A stretch of DNA of 64,000 bases, taken from positions 1,302,001-1,366,000 of the forward strand of contig NZ_CP053482.1 in NCBI RefSeq assembly GCF_016772315.1, given 5' to 3'. Below are positions 8,494-17,079 of this stretch, piece by piece. Both the position numbers and the translations under genes were made by a program. The DNA is from Thiothrix subterranea. GTDB lineage: Bacteria; Pseudomonadota; Gammaproteobacteria; Thiotrichales; Thiotrichaceae. Under the pieces are notes generated by a model. It did not search any database. It saw nothing but the letters and a program-made list of their open reading frames with translations, and was not told the origin of the DNA. The stretch's first letter is position 1, and each line of letters starts with the position of its first letter.

Positions 8494-9334
8494 CAAACGG
8501 CGGAGTTTGCCCCGGATTTAAACGCAAAGACCGCTCTTCAAAATACGGAGGAGCGGTTTCGTCGGAGTACACTCTGATTTGCATCCGGTACAAGGGTTGT
8601 TGCGTAGGGTCGAGAAATTCCGCACCGAAATCGGGTTGCACGTATTCACCGTCGGATTCAGCGCGTTGCTGCATATACGCATCGACTTTCGCCGCATCCC
8701 CCTCTGCCAACAGCAGCAAGGTTTGACGCGGCGCTAACATCGGGTTGATGCCCTTGCCACCAGAATTCACGGTCAGCAAGCGTGTCAGGGCTTGATAAAG
8801 TGGCGGCGTCATTCCCAACACTTGCTGCAATTCCTCAATACGCTCAAATGGCGCATCTTTTGCCCCAAATGGCAAACCCGCGCTGTCATAATCAGCGTCT
8901 TCTGCGCCGTTGATGCGCTTTAAGTCATCCACATCACGGAAGTCCTCCAAGGTATCCAACATCCGCTCAATGGCTGATTCATCCAACCCTGCTTGTTTGA
9001 GAATCAAGCGAATCAATGGCGGGCTGGCAAAACCAATATCCACTAAACCATTTTCGCCAACGGCACGAATTTCCACTTTGGAACCTTCGTATTCCCATAA
9101 CAAGGGCGTACCGCCGAGCTTGAGTTCACGGTCTTTATTGGGCAGAAATAATTGCATCACCGCATAATGTGCCGCTGCATCTGCCACGGCACGGGCTTGC
9201 GCACTGCGGCGAGCGTAATCCACCATGCTGGTTTCGGTGCGGGTCGCGTATAACAGACTGGCTGCCAACGTCATCATGACCATGATCATCCATAACACCA
9301 CGATCATGGCAACCCCGGATTGTTTATTTCGCAT
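8447..9334 (-). CDS. gspK: Type II secretion minor pseudopilin GspK
   Basis: The product is 295 residues, by far the largest pseudopilin in the operon, which is characteristic of GspK. The N terminus MRNKQSGVAMIVVLWMIM has the prepilin-peptidase site but lacks the Glu at position +5, as GspK normally does. GspK caps the pseudopilus tip with GspI and GspJ. It is the last gene of gspEFGHIJK, its start overlaps gspJ by 11 bases, and its end overlaps convergent wecA by 47 bases. No gspL or gspM follows, so the inner-membrane platform subunits must lie elsewhere. Confidence 0.9.
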   Translation of the reverse strand: MRNKQSGVAMIVVLWMIMVMMTLAASLLYATRTETSMVDYARRSAQARAVADAAAHYAVMQLFLPNKDRELKLGGTPLLWEYEGSKVEIRAVGENGLVDIGFASPPLIRLILKQAGLDESAIERMLDTLEDFRDVDDLKRINGAEDADYDSAGLPFGAKDAPFERIEELQQVLGMTPPLYQALTRLLTVNSGGKGINPMLAPRQTLLLLAEGDAAKVDAYMQQRAESDGEYVQPDFGAEFLDPTQQPLYRMQIRVYSDETAPPYFEERSLRLNPGQTPPFVNYFRILQESSAQFE

Positions 9335-9941
9335 AATCAGTTACCTGTGGCAAATCCACTAACAGCTCCGGCCAAGCACGTTCTTTATCCGCCAAGGTGA
9401 GTTTCAGCATATCGGGGTAGCGCGGCTTGTCTTCCCAATCGGATGTCCAATCAGAATCGTTGCCCGCTGCTTCCGCCCCGAAATACGCAAACTCAGCCGC
9501 TTGCAAGCCCTCGAAAATCAAGACGGGTTCGGCTTCAGCAAACGCATCCTCCCATGTCAATTCTGGGCGATACGGGGCAAACAGCATTTCCAGTTTCTTA
9601 CCGTCTTTATCACCGACAATATTGAGTTCGATCAGAAACACGCCGCCCTGATGCTGCAAAGGTTGCAAGGGCGCGGCATAGCGCAATGACGTCGCCGTCC
9701 CCTCAAACGCATACACTTTGGCTTCTTTTTCACCGGCAATGCGCACCACCATCGCCTGCCCCAACTGACGGCGCAGAAAATCACTGATCAGGCGCATGTC
9801 TTCGGTTTTATTCATGCGGGTATCTGCCGCATCCCAACTCCGCGCAATGGTATTGAAACTGGCGAATAACGCGAGAAACAGCAAGGAAACCAACGAAAAC
9901 GCAATCAACATTTCCAGCAAAGTGAAACCGCGTTGCTTCAT
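9324..9941 (-). CDS. gspJ: Type II secretion minor pseudopilin GspJ
   Basis: The product is 205 residues, with the prepilin signature MKQRGFTLLEMLIAFSLVSL (cleavage after Gly5, Glu at +5) followed by one hydrophobic helix and a globular periplasmic domain. Size and position between gspI and gspK identify it as GspJ, which forms the pseudopilus tip with GspI and GspK. The start overlaps gspI by ATGA-type coupling (9938-9941). Confidence 0.88.
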   Translation of the reverse strand: MKQRGFTLLEMLIAFSLVSLLFLALFASFNTIARSWDAADTRMNKTEDMRLISDFLRRQLGQAMVVRIAGEKEAKVYAFEGTATSLRYAAPLQPLQHQGGVFLIELNIVGDKDGKKLEMLFAPYRPELTWEDAFAEAEPVLIFEGLQAAEFAYFGAEAAGNDSDWTSDWEDKPRYPDMLKLTLADKERAWPELLVDLPQVTDYAK

Positions 9942-10333
9942 GTCGCTTCCCCAAAACGCAAGGAGGAGAGGTGGAATTCACGTGAGTTATCGCCACTTTG
10001 CCATGTCACAACCACTTCAACCCGGTAAAGTTGTAAAGCGACTGGCAGTTTTTCCAATGCCTCGCTGAGTTCGAGCGGAGACATTTGCACTTCCCAACGG
10101 TAGCCTGAACCTTGTTCTTCACCGCTGACGTTGCCTTCTTCCACCTCGATCTCATTGCCCACCGCTGCTAAACGGGATTCGGCGACCTGTATCGCAAAGC
10201 TGTATTCATCCGCCAACGCCACACTGCGCATCGACGAACCAAACAATTGCAACAAGACCCCGACCACCAAGCCCATGACCACGAAAGCAACCAGCACTTC
10301 GAGCAGGGAAAAACCTTTATTGGATTGAAACAC
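9938..10333 (-). CDS. gspI: Type II secretion minor pseudopilin GspI
   Basis: The product is 131 residues. The N terminus MFQSNKGFSLLEVLVAFVVM is a type IV prepilin leader with Glu at +5. Length and gene order fit GspI, which nucleates the tip complex with GspJ and GspK. The start lies within the last 17 bases of gspH and the stop overlaps gspJ, so the minor pseudopilins are tightly coupled translationally. Confidence 0.88.
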   Translation of the reverse strand: MFQSNKGFSLLEVLVAFVVMGLVVGVLLQLFGSSMRSVALADEYSFAIQVAESRLAAVGNEIEVEEGNVSGEEQGSGYRWEVQMSPLELSEALEKLPVALQLYRVEVVVTWQSGDNSREFHLSSLRFGEAT

Positions 10334-10763
10334 GCCCCGTCACCCATTCCACGTTGACCTTGTAGGTCTGTTGGTTGTGCGTCAATTCCACCGAGCCGCC
10401 GGTGGAACTGCCATCAGGAAAAAAGCGAATGCCGCCCTGATTGGCGGCATCGACTTCGGCGGAAGTGGTGTTGATTTTGGCAGTAATGGCAGCACTGAGC
10501 TGGCGCTCCTCAGCGGTTGCGCCCCCGTCAATCCAGAAACGTTTTTCCTCAATCTGCATTTTCCACAGCGTCGGCTGTTGACGCATCACCGCTTGCGCCC
10601 GTGCATGACGCAAACTCGCCGCGACTTCGCGACTGCTTTTGCGCAATACCGGCCCTTCGGAGAGCGACGTTGCCACCACCCCCATCAATAAACCGCCGAT
10701 AACCAAGACCAGCAGAACTTCGAGCAGGGTGAAACCCTTATTTCCAGAGCGTAATGTCGGCAT
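10317..10763 (-). CDS. gspH: Type II secretion minor pseudopilin GspH
   Basis: The product is 148 residues from the ATG at 10763, chosen so that the leader MPTLRSGNKGFTLLEVLLVL is a proper prepilin signal; the longer frame from 10868 adds residues that overlap gspG and have no leader character. The C-terminal part (GGIRFFPDGSSTGGSVEL) carries the RFFPDGSSTGG motif common to GspH/FimT-type proteins. The start overlaps gspG by 26 bases. GspH links the tip complex to the GspG shaft. Confidence 0.88.
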   Translation of the reverse strand: MPTLRSGNKGFTLLEVLLVLVIGGLLMGVVATSLSEGPVLRKSSREVAASLRHARAQAVMRQQPTLWKMQIEEKRFWIDGGATAEERQLSAAITAKINTTSAEVDAANQGGIRFFPDGSSTGGSVELTHNQQTYKVNVEWVTGRVSIQ

Positions 10764-11181
10764 CTTCGCTTTCACCACCGGCAGCACCGTCCGCCCCAAA
10801 GGACAACAAATCATACGGCTGACCGTTGCTACCGGGGCGCTTGTATTGGTACTCATTGTTCCACGCATCTTTAGGCACTTCGCCTTTTTTCAAGTAAGGG
10901 CCATTCCAGCCACGCGCACTCGACGGCGCGGTCACTAGCGCTTTCAAGCCATCAGCGGTGGTGGGGTAACTGCCCACTTCCAAACGGTACATATCCAGCG
11001 CCGCACTGATGTTTTCAATCTGGACTTTGGATGACTGTGTTTTGCCCTTGCCAAGGTATTTCATGGCTTGTGGGCCGACGATCCCAGCAATCAAGCCGAG
11101 AATCACCAGCACGATCATCAGCTCGATCAAGCTGAAGCCGCGTTGGGCAGCAGACCGGCAGGATTGAGATTGGATTCGCAT
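10738..11181 (-). CDS. gspG: Type II secretion major pseudopilin GspG
   Basis: The product is 147 residues. After a short basic leader, AQRGFSLIELMIVLVILGL gives the cleavage site and Glu at +5. The globular domain has the GspG-specific MYRLEVGSYPTTADGLKALV, GWNGPYLKK and DAWNNEYQYKRPG stretches, with acidic calcium-binding residues in the C-terminal loop (SEDADITLWK). GspG polymerises into the pseudopilus that pushes folded proteins through the GspD secretin. A 54-base gap separates it from gspF; this highly expressed gene may have its own promoter there. Confidence 0.93.
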   Translation of the reverse strand: MRIQSQSCRSAAQRGFSLIELMIVLVILGLIAGIVGPQAMKYLGKGKTQSSKVQIENISAALDMYRLEVGSYPTTADGLKALVTAPSSARGWNGPYLKKGEVPKDAWNNEYQYKRPGSNGQPYDLLSFGADGAAGGESEDADITLWK

Positions 11182-11235
11182 ATTAACTCCTTGTTATTTA
11201 TTATAATTTCAATAGCTTGTGGTTTTCTTGGGAAA

Positions 11236-12471
11236 CTATTTAACCAAATCAGCCATATTGATCATCGGTAACAATACCGAACCAATAATCACCAAAATGG
11301 CAAGCGCCATGATCAGAATCAGCACCGGCTCCAGCAGGGCTAATAGCTGTTTCACCGAGGTTTTGACTTCATCGTCGTAAATATCGGCGACTTCACGCAG
11401 TAACTCTTCCATGCGCCCGGTTTCTTCCCCGACGCGCAACATGTGCAAGGCGTAAGGGGGGAACACGCCTTTGCTTAATAATGTACGGGTGAGGCTTTCG
11501 CCTTGCTTAAGGCTATCGGCGGATTCTTCCACTGCCGCTGCCATGACGCGGTTGCCCACGGTATTTTTGGCGATTTTCAACGCACCCAGTAACGGCACGC
11601 CATTGTGTAATAACGTGCCTAAGCTGCGTGAAAAACGGGCGGTTTCAATCTTACCGACCAGACTTCCTACCAACGGCCAACGCAACATACTGCGATCCAA
11701 CCCAGTACGTGCCTTTTCATTGCCCAACACGTATTGCACCAGCATCAACATCAGCAAAAATCCACCCAATACCGCCCACCAATAATCGCGCAAGGTTGCC
11801 GCCGCACCCATCACCACTTTGGTAATCGTAGGTAATTCCGCGCCCATATCACCGAACATTTGCGCAAATTGCGGCACAACAAACGCCAGCAACGCAAAAA
11901 TCGACACCACTGCCACAAACGCCAAAATCGCCGGGTAAATCAATGCCGAAATAACCGTACCGCGCAATTCCTTCGCCCGTGCCATGTATTCCACCAAACG
12001 CGCCAAGGCATCGTCAATCGAACCACCCGCTTCCCCTGCCCGCACCATATTGATGTAAAACTTTGAAAACTTGCCGCTGGTTTCCAGTGAGTCCGCAAAA
12101 CGTTTGCCGCTGCGCACCTGATTTTGGATACCTTGCACCAATTCCAGTACCGGCGGTTTATCGCCGATTTCCAGCAAAATGCCCAAGGCACGGTCTAACG
12201 GCAAACCTGCCCGCAACATTGTCGAAAGTTGCTGCGTCAGCGCCATAATGTCGGGCTGGCTCACCGTTTTGCTGGCAAAAAACCCCTTGGATTTTTTTTG
12301 CGTAGCGTTGTTAGCAGACGTACTGGTTGCCGCTTTCCCCGCCACAATTTTGATCGGAATCAGTCCTTGAGCATTCAGGCTTTCTGCCGCTTGCGCTTCA
12401 TTCGCGGCCTCTAATCTGCCTTCTTTTGCTACACCTTGGAGGGTAATCGCTTTGTAACTATACGTGGGCAT
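11236..12471 (-). CDS. gspF: Type II secretion inner-membrane platform protein GspF
   Basis: The product is 411 residues with the duplicated GspF/PilC cytoplasmic domain and three membrane segments (near 180-200, 230-250 and 385-405). The N terminus MPTYSYKAITLQGVAKEG is typical, and the repeated GE(A/E)xG motif appears as VRAGEAGGSID and VGEETGRMEELL. GspF couples the ATPase GspE to pseudopilus assembly. Its first 14 bases overlap the end of gspE. Confidence 0.93.
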   Translation of the reverse strand: MPTYSYKAITLQGVAKEGRLEAANEAQAAESLNAQGLIPIKIVAGKAATSTSANNATQKKSKGFFASKTVSQPDIMALTQQLSTMLRAGLPLDRALGILLEIGDKPPVLELVQGIQNQVRSGKRFADSLETSGKFSKFYINMVRAGEAGGSIDDALARLVEYMARAKELRGTVISALIYPAILAFVAVVSIFALLAFVVPQFAQMFGDMGAELPTITKVVMGAAATLRDYWWAVLGGFLLMLMLVQYVLGNEKARTGLDRSMLRWPLVGSLVGKIETARFSRSLGTLLHNGVPLLGALKIAKNTVGNRVMAAAVEESADSLKQGESLTRTLLSKGVFPPYALHMLRVGEETGRMEELLREVADIYDDEVKTSVKQLLALLEPVLILIMALAILVIIGSVLLPMINMADLVK

Positions 12472-14191
12472 TCGGGGTTTCCTCCGCCACGCGCAGCACT
12501 TCTTCTAATGTCGTCACGCCTTTGAGCGCCTTGTACAAACCGTCTTCGTACATGGTGCGCATTCCGCCTTTACGCGCTTGTTCTTGCAACACCCCCGCGT
12601 CTTCATGCTTGAGGATTAAGCGCCGCAAGGGGTCATCCATCACCAATACTTCGTGAATGGCACTGCGCCCTTTGTAGCCAGAATTGCCACACGCGCTACA
12701 ACCTTTGGCGTGCCACAAACGCAATTCCCCTTCCGGTTGGTAATGGCGCAAACCCAATTCTTGCTCAATTTCTGGCAATACCGGATGCGATTCGCGGCAT
12801 TGCGGGCACAAGCGTCGTACCAACCGTTGCGCCAAAATGCCATTCACGGTGGAAGTGATTAAATAATCCTCGATACCCATGTCCATCAGACGGGTAATAC
12901 CACTCGCTGCATCGTTGGTGTGCAAGGTGGACAACACCAGGTGACCCGTCAACGCCGATTGAATCGCAATCCGCGCCGTTTCAACGTCACGCATTTCCCC
13001 GATCATAATAATGTCAGGGTCTTGGCGAACAATGGAACGTAACGCATCGGCAAAATTCAGCCCGATTTTAGGATTGGCTTGGATTTGGTTAATGCCTTCG
13101 AGTTCGTATTCCACCGGATCTTCGACCGTCAGCACTTTGTTTTCTGGGGTATTCAATTGGGTCAGTGCCGAATACAACGTCGTGGTTTTGCCCGAACCTG
13201 TCGGCCCCGTGACCAAAATAACCCCGTGCGGCGCATCCAATTGCTGCTGCACCTTGCGTAAATTATCATCGGAAAAGCCCAGCGTATTCAGATCCAGTTT
13301 AACGCTGTGCTTATCCAGCAAACGCATGACCACGCTTTCACCGTGCATGGTCGGCACGGTGGAGACCCGCATGTCGATTTCTTTGCCTTGCGCACGCAGT
13401 TGAATACGCCCGTCTTGCGGCAAACGGCGCTCGGCAATATTCAGCCGCGCCATCAATTTGAGGCGTGAAATAATCGCGGCGGTCAATTGTGGCGGTGGCG
13501 ACTCGACTTCGTGAATCACCCCGTCAATCCGGTAACGCACTTTCAGGTGGGTTTCAAACGGCTCAATGTGAATGTCGGAAGCGCGTTGCGTCATCGCATT
13601 CGTCATAATCTGATTCACCAAGCGAATCACGGGCGCTTCACTCGCCATGTCTTTGAGGTGTTCAATGTCATCCAAATTGTGATCTTGGCTGGTAATCTCA
13701 AACTCATCGTCACCACCCGCCCCCGACTCCTGCTTGCTGGCTTCCCCGCCGTACAAACGTTCGATATTGGCGCGAATTTCGGTCGGCAAACCCAGTAGTG
13801 GCTCGACCAATTTGCCGCTTGCCATGCCAATCGCCTGACAGGTAAAGGCGTCTTGCGGGTTAGACATTGCCACGACCAAACGTTCTTCTTCCGCTTGCAA
13901 GGGGACAATTTCAGCATTGCGCATGTAATTGATGGCAATGCCGAGGTTTTCGACGGGTAATGAAGGGTAGTCTTTGCTCAGAGCCATGCGCACGTTCAGA
14001 TGACGTGATAACACGAACGCCACTTCTTGTTCGGTGAGCATTCCTAAACGGACTAATACGCTGCCCAGTGGCTGACGGATTTCCGCCTGCGCCCGCAGCG
14101 CACGTTCCAAATCAGCGGGTTTGAGTTTGCCTAGTTTGACCAGCCTTTCGCCAAACAGTGCGGCTGGAGCATGGGATGTCGCAACCTGCAT
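12458..14191 (-). CDS. gspE: Type II secretion ATPase GspE
   Basis: The product is 577 residues. An N-terminal GspE/MshEN domain (about 1-150) precedes the AAA-type ATPase: Walker A GPTGSGKTTT near residue 330, Asp box, Walker B IIMIGEMRD near 395 and the His box STLHTND. A zinc tetracysteine module is present (CPQC about 455, CSAC about 490). It powers pseudopilus assembly from the cytoplasmic face. It is the first gene of the cluster, with no gspC or gspD upstream; the 88 bases before it are non-coding. The extended N domain also occurs in PilB/MshE, but the following five pseudopilin genes settle the type II assignment. Confidence 0.92.
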   Translation of the reverse strand: MQVATSHAPAALFGERLVKLGKLKPADLERALRAQAEIRQPLGSVLVRLGMLTEQEVAFVLSRHLNVRMALSKDYPSLPVENLGIAINYMRNAEIVPLQAEEERLVVAMSNPQDAFTCQAIGMASGKLVEPLLGLPTEIRANIERLYGGEASKQESGAGGDDEFEITSQDHNLDDIEHLKDMASEAPVIRLVNQIMTNAMTQRASDIHIEPFETHLKVRYRIDGVIHEVESPPPQLTAAIISRLKLMARLNIAERRLPQDGRIQLRAQGKEIDMRVSTVPTMHGESVVMRLLDKHSVKLDLNTLGFSDDNLRKVQQQLDAPHGVILVTGPTGSGKTTTLYSALTQLNTPENKVLTVEDPVEYELEGINQIQANPKIGLNFADALRSIVRQDPDIIMIGEMRDVETARIAIQSALTGHLVLSTLHTNDAASGITRLMDMGIEDYLITSTVNGILAQRLVRRLCPQCRESHPVLPEIEQELGLRHYQPEGELRLWHAKGCSACGNSGYKGRSAIHEVLVMDDPLRRLILKHEDAGVLQEQARKGGMRTMYEDGLYKALKGVTTLEEVLRVAEETPNAHV

Positions 14192-14279
14192 AATCGTATT
14201 TCTTTATTATTGTAATTCGGCATTATTCTAGGGATGAAAAGGAAACATGCAAGCAGTTTCCCCCCGAACGGTCGAATAA

Positions 14280-15113
14280 TTACGCGGCAATGATTTCCAC
14301 CGTGCGCTCACGATTCTTCTCACGGAAATAGCCCCTATCCCGATAAAATTCCACCGCCGTATTCTCCCACCAACCGGGAACACCCAACAGCGGAAAAGGA
14401 TTCAGGCAAGCGGTGGAAGCCAGCCCACCTTGCTGCAAACGCCCGGACACCACCTGATCCAAATAAGTGTGCTGTTGCGCCAACGGCAGGTGGAAAAACG
14501 CGGGGGTAACTTCCACCAACAGCGCATGAGCGGTTACGCCCACATACGGCGTTAGCATTTTTTCTAGCGTGGCGTGACCAATCATGAAACACGCGATTTC
14601 CTGCCCCCACGCCGCACGCTCTTGCCAAAACAAGGTTTCCCACGCGAAATCCAACACATGCTGCAAACACTCGCGACGACTGGCAACGATGATCACCCCG
14701 CTTTCATCCAATACCGTTAACGCATCGCGCTGGGGTGTGCGCGGTTTTCCGTGCTGCTGAATGTCGGCGGCGTGCAACGCATTAATCATCACCTTGGTGT
14801 GTGGAAACACGCTCCACATCAAGGCATTAAAAAAATCGTGCCAATTCGCCCGTGTCGCCACCATGCCATGCTGAGAAATGCGCTCTTCATAATACAATTC
14901 AGGAAATGGCAGCGTATTATCTTGTGGAAAAAAACGCAGCGGCAAGCCCGACTGTGCACACAGCGCCGCTGGCAATAATTGGTTCAAACAATCGCACGCG
15001 GGCCAGTGCGTTAACCCCACCCAACAACGACGGTTCTGCAACTGCTGAAAGCACGGGTGCAAGGCATCAAAGTCAGCATTCCAAGTGTCAAGGGGCATCG
15101 CGAATCCATTCAT
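14280..15113 (-). CDS. DUF3025-family protein of unknown function
   Basis: The product is 277 residues, rich in Trp and His, soluble, without signal peptide or membrane segments. The central region (LYYEERISQHGMVATRANWH, then ALMWSVFPHTK) and the C-terminal PFPLLGVPGWWENTAVEFY resemble the DUF3025 family found in beta- and gammaproteobacteria. No enzymatic activity is established for the family that I know of. It has the same orientation as gspE with 88 bases between, but no functional link is evident. Confidence 0.65.
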   Translation of the reverse strand: MNGFAMPLDTWNADFDALHPCFQQLQNRRCWVGLTHWPACDCLNQLLPAALCAQSGLPLRFFPQDNTLPFPELYYEERISQHGMVATRANWHDFFNALMWSVFPHTKVMINALHAADIQQHGKPRTPQRDALTVLDESGVIIVASRRECLQHVLDFAWETLFWQERAAWGQEIACFMIGHATLEKMLTPYVGVTAHALLVEVTPAFFHLPLAQQHTYLDQVVSGRLQQGGLASTACLNPFPLLGVPGWWENTAVEFYRDRGYFREKNRERTVEIIAA

Positions 15114-15207
15114 AACCGAAACTCTGAATTTTAACGCAACTCAAGCTCCCTTATCGCGGTCTTTTTAGCTATAGTCATACAGCAGCAATAGGTCAAAAGA
15201 GGTCGGA

Positions 15208-15756
15208 GTGAAGCATTCCAGTAGCGTGTCATCCAGTTCGCTGCGTAAGCAACGCGGTTTTGTGTTTAAAATGATTCATTCCCTGATATTGGTAGTGGGC
15301 GTGGTCAGCCTCGTGGTGTTGTATAAAGCCGGGAAATTGCCCTTCATTAATTATCGTCCGAATCTTTCCGAGTGGAATCTTGCCAGTGGCAATGCCAGCA
15401 ATGACGCTTGGAGCAATGAAACGTTATGGGAATCATCCAATAACTACATTCAAGCCCAACAACGCAAAGCCGTCGCCGTTATTCGCGAACGAGAAGACAC
15501 GCGCTATACCAACAACCGTTACGCCGTACAGGTAGCGGCTGGCTATGATTCCAGACAATTGTACGGGTGGCGCGATGCCCTTGCCCAAGATGGCTATGAT
15601 GCTTATCTGGTTAGCCTAAATACCCCCGGTGGGCTGATGTTCAAATTACGGGTCGGTGCATTCGCTTCCCGTACCCAAGCGGAAACCTTGCAAACCAAAC
15701 TCCGTAACCGTTACCCCACCAATTTTGGCGAAAGCTTTATTGTGGAAGGCGATTAA
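15208..15756 (+). CDS. SPOR-domain membrane protein
   Basis: The product is 182 residues from a GTG at 15208 preceded by AGAGG. A basic N terminus is followed by one membrane helix (about residues 23-42), a linker of some 60 residues, and a C-terminal SPOR domain (about 103-180: NNRYAVQVAAGYDSRQLYGW ... FKLRVGAFASRTQAETLQTK). SPOR domains bind denuded peptidoglycan glycan strands at the division septum, so a periplasmic cell-wall role at septa is likely. It is not FtsN or DedD by length or context. It is followed at 18 bases by a convergent lipoprotein gene. Confidence 0.8.
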   Translation: MKHSSSVSSSSLRKQRGFVFKMIHSLILVVGVVSLVVLYKAGKLPFINYRPNLSEWNLASGNASNDAWSNETLWESSNNYIQAQQRKAVAVIREREDTRYTNNRYAVQVAAGYDSRQLYGWRDALAQDGYDAYLVSLNTPGGLMFKLRVGAFASRTQAETLQTKLRNRYPTNFGESFIVEGD

Positions 15757-15774
15757 GCCCAGCGCTAACACCGC

Positions 15775-16254
15775 TTACTGTGCGAACAACTCATACTGAA
15801 AATTCTGCAAGCCCTGATCGGCACAGTGGATGCTCCCCTGCATGATATAAGCGGAAGGTGTTGCTGCTCCACTTTTAATCACCAAGCCTTGTACTTCCTG
15901 CCCGCAGCGGTTGCCCTTAACGGGCGTACCTACCACGGCAACCACCGCCGTGGTTTTATCGTGCCGGTAAACTTGCACTTTTGCCGTTCCCGGTGACTTC
16001 ATGAAATAACACGGTGCCATTGGCTTAAGCCAAACGGGGGGCATTTTCCCTACTTGCAACTGACAGCCACCACCATTATCGCTCAACGCCAACGCTAAAC
16101 CAGCGGCTTGCGTCTGATCGGTCACGTGCGGGGTCGCAAAACGTTCCGGCAAAACCAATGCTTGATTATCCGGCTGCTTGTCCGGTTCACACGCCGTCAA
16201 GAGCAGCATTAACCCGCTTGCCAACCCGCAGGCTAATGGACGGGCCAAAACCAT
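15775..16254 (-). CDS. Lipoprotein overlapping the Tae4-like gene; possible immunity protein
   Basis: The product is 159 residues with a lipoprotein signal peptide ending in lipobox LLTAC (Cys near residue 22). The mature part contains several cysteines, including CQLQ, CYFMK, RCGQE and HCADQ, suggesting disulfides in the periplasm. I do not recognise the fold. The start overlaps the end of the upstream amidase gene by 22 bases, so the two are translationally coupled. Because Tae4-type amidases are paired with periplasmic immunity proteins, this is a candidate immunity protein, but similarity to Tai4 was not visible and this is inference from position, location and cysteine content. Confidence 0.6.
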   Translation of the reverse strand: MVLARPLACGLASGLMLLLTACEPDKQPDNQALVLPERFATPHVTDQTQAAGLALALSDNGGGCQLQVGKMPPVWLKPMAPCYFMKSPGTAKVQVYRHDKTTAVVAVVGTPVKGNRCGQEVQGLVIKSGAATPSAYIMQGSIHCADQGLQNFQYELFAQ

Positions 16255-17021
16255 ACTTCCTCCGAACGCTCAAAGTAGTCCAAGGAACCGTCCGCCAACG
16301 CGGGGCCTTCCCAGCCCGGATTTTTTTCACGCATTAAAATGCCCGTGCCATCCCACAAGTCAATGTGGTCGCCTTGATTGCCCACACCCCAGAAATTGTG
16401 AAAACACACAAAGCCAGTTCGCCCTCTGAATGCCCCCCATGACACATTGCTGCGGACTTCCACCGGACCAAAACGCCCCGGATTACGCCGCATCCAATCC
16501 GCCACTTCCCGCGCCCGCAAGGTGTGGCCTTTGTGCCCGCTGTACCAACAAGTGGTTTTGTCATAGCCTTGCAATAAATTACTGCGCAATAAACACGTTC
16601 CCATGAGGATGGCGCATTGATTCCCAAAGTGCGAGTTGCCGTCAGCATCGCGGCACGGAAAGGTTTCCCCCGTTTCAACCGTTGGATGGTTATTCCACAC
16701 CGTCCGAAACCCTAAATTAGGGCCTTCTTGTGGCAAGACTTGTTCCAATATTCCCACATCAATATCAGGCAGTGACGGTGTATTTTCTAACGGCGTTAAG
16801 GCAGGAGGCCGAGGCAACGGGCGTGGGGGCGGCGGCGGTAACGCGGGCGCGGCCTCTAATTCCGCGACAATAGCCGCGCGTTCCGGCTCGGTGGTGGGTG
16901 GTGGCACGGTAACAGTAGGTGGCGCGACCACCGGGGGCGGATTCGCCGCGACGACCGGAGTGGAACGCCGCGACCGAAACAACGACAACAGCCAATTCCA
17001 GAACGAATTTGATTCAGGCAT
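16233..17021 (-). CDS. Tae4-like peptidoglycan amidase (T6SS effector family)
   Basis: The product is 262 residues from ATG 17021, chosen for the AAGGAG upstream. Residues 1-20 contain an aromatic, basic stretch (FWNWLLSLFRSRR). Residues 25-80 form a proline-rich linker. Residues 100-262 resemble the Tae4 amidase domain: HFGNQCAILMG with candidate catalytic Cys136, then the HTLRAREVADWM helix and GNQGDHIDLWDG with candidate catalytic His219. Tae4 enzymes cleave the D-Glu to meso-diaminopimelate bond of peptidoglycan stems and are usually type VI secretion effectors. No T6SS gene is in this window, and the linker is unusual for the compact family. It may be an orphan effector or a domesticated cell-wall hydrolase. 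A coupled lipoprotein gene follows. Confidence 0.72.
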   Translation of the reverse strand: MPESNSFWNWLLSLFRSRRSTPVVAANPPPVVAPPTVTVPPPTTEPERAAIVAELEAAPALPPPPPRPLPRPPALTPLENTPSLPDIDVGILEQVLPQEGPNLGFRTVWNNHPTVETGETFPCRDADGNSHFGNQCAILMGTCLLRSNLLQGYDKTTCWYSGHKGHTLRAREVADWMRRNPGRFGPVEVRSNVSWGAFRGRTGFVCFHNFWGVGNQGDHIDLWDGTGILMREKNPGWEGPALADGSLDYFERSEEVWFWPVH

Positions 17022-17079
17022 GAGGCACTCCTTGGTGAACACGCTATGACTATAGGCAAAAATCCACGGAGCAGCCCGA

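Noticed and set aside
9970-9990. Possible parS-like core TTCACGTGA
   Set aside because: Only the central nine bases fit the 16-base consensus, it lies inside gspI, and it is 18 kb from parAB.
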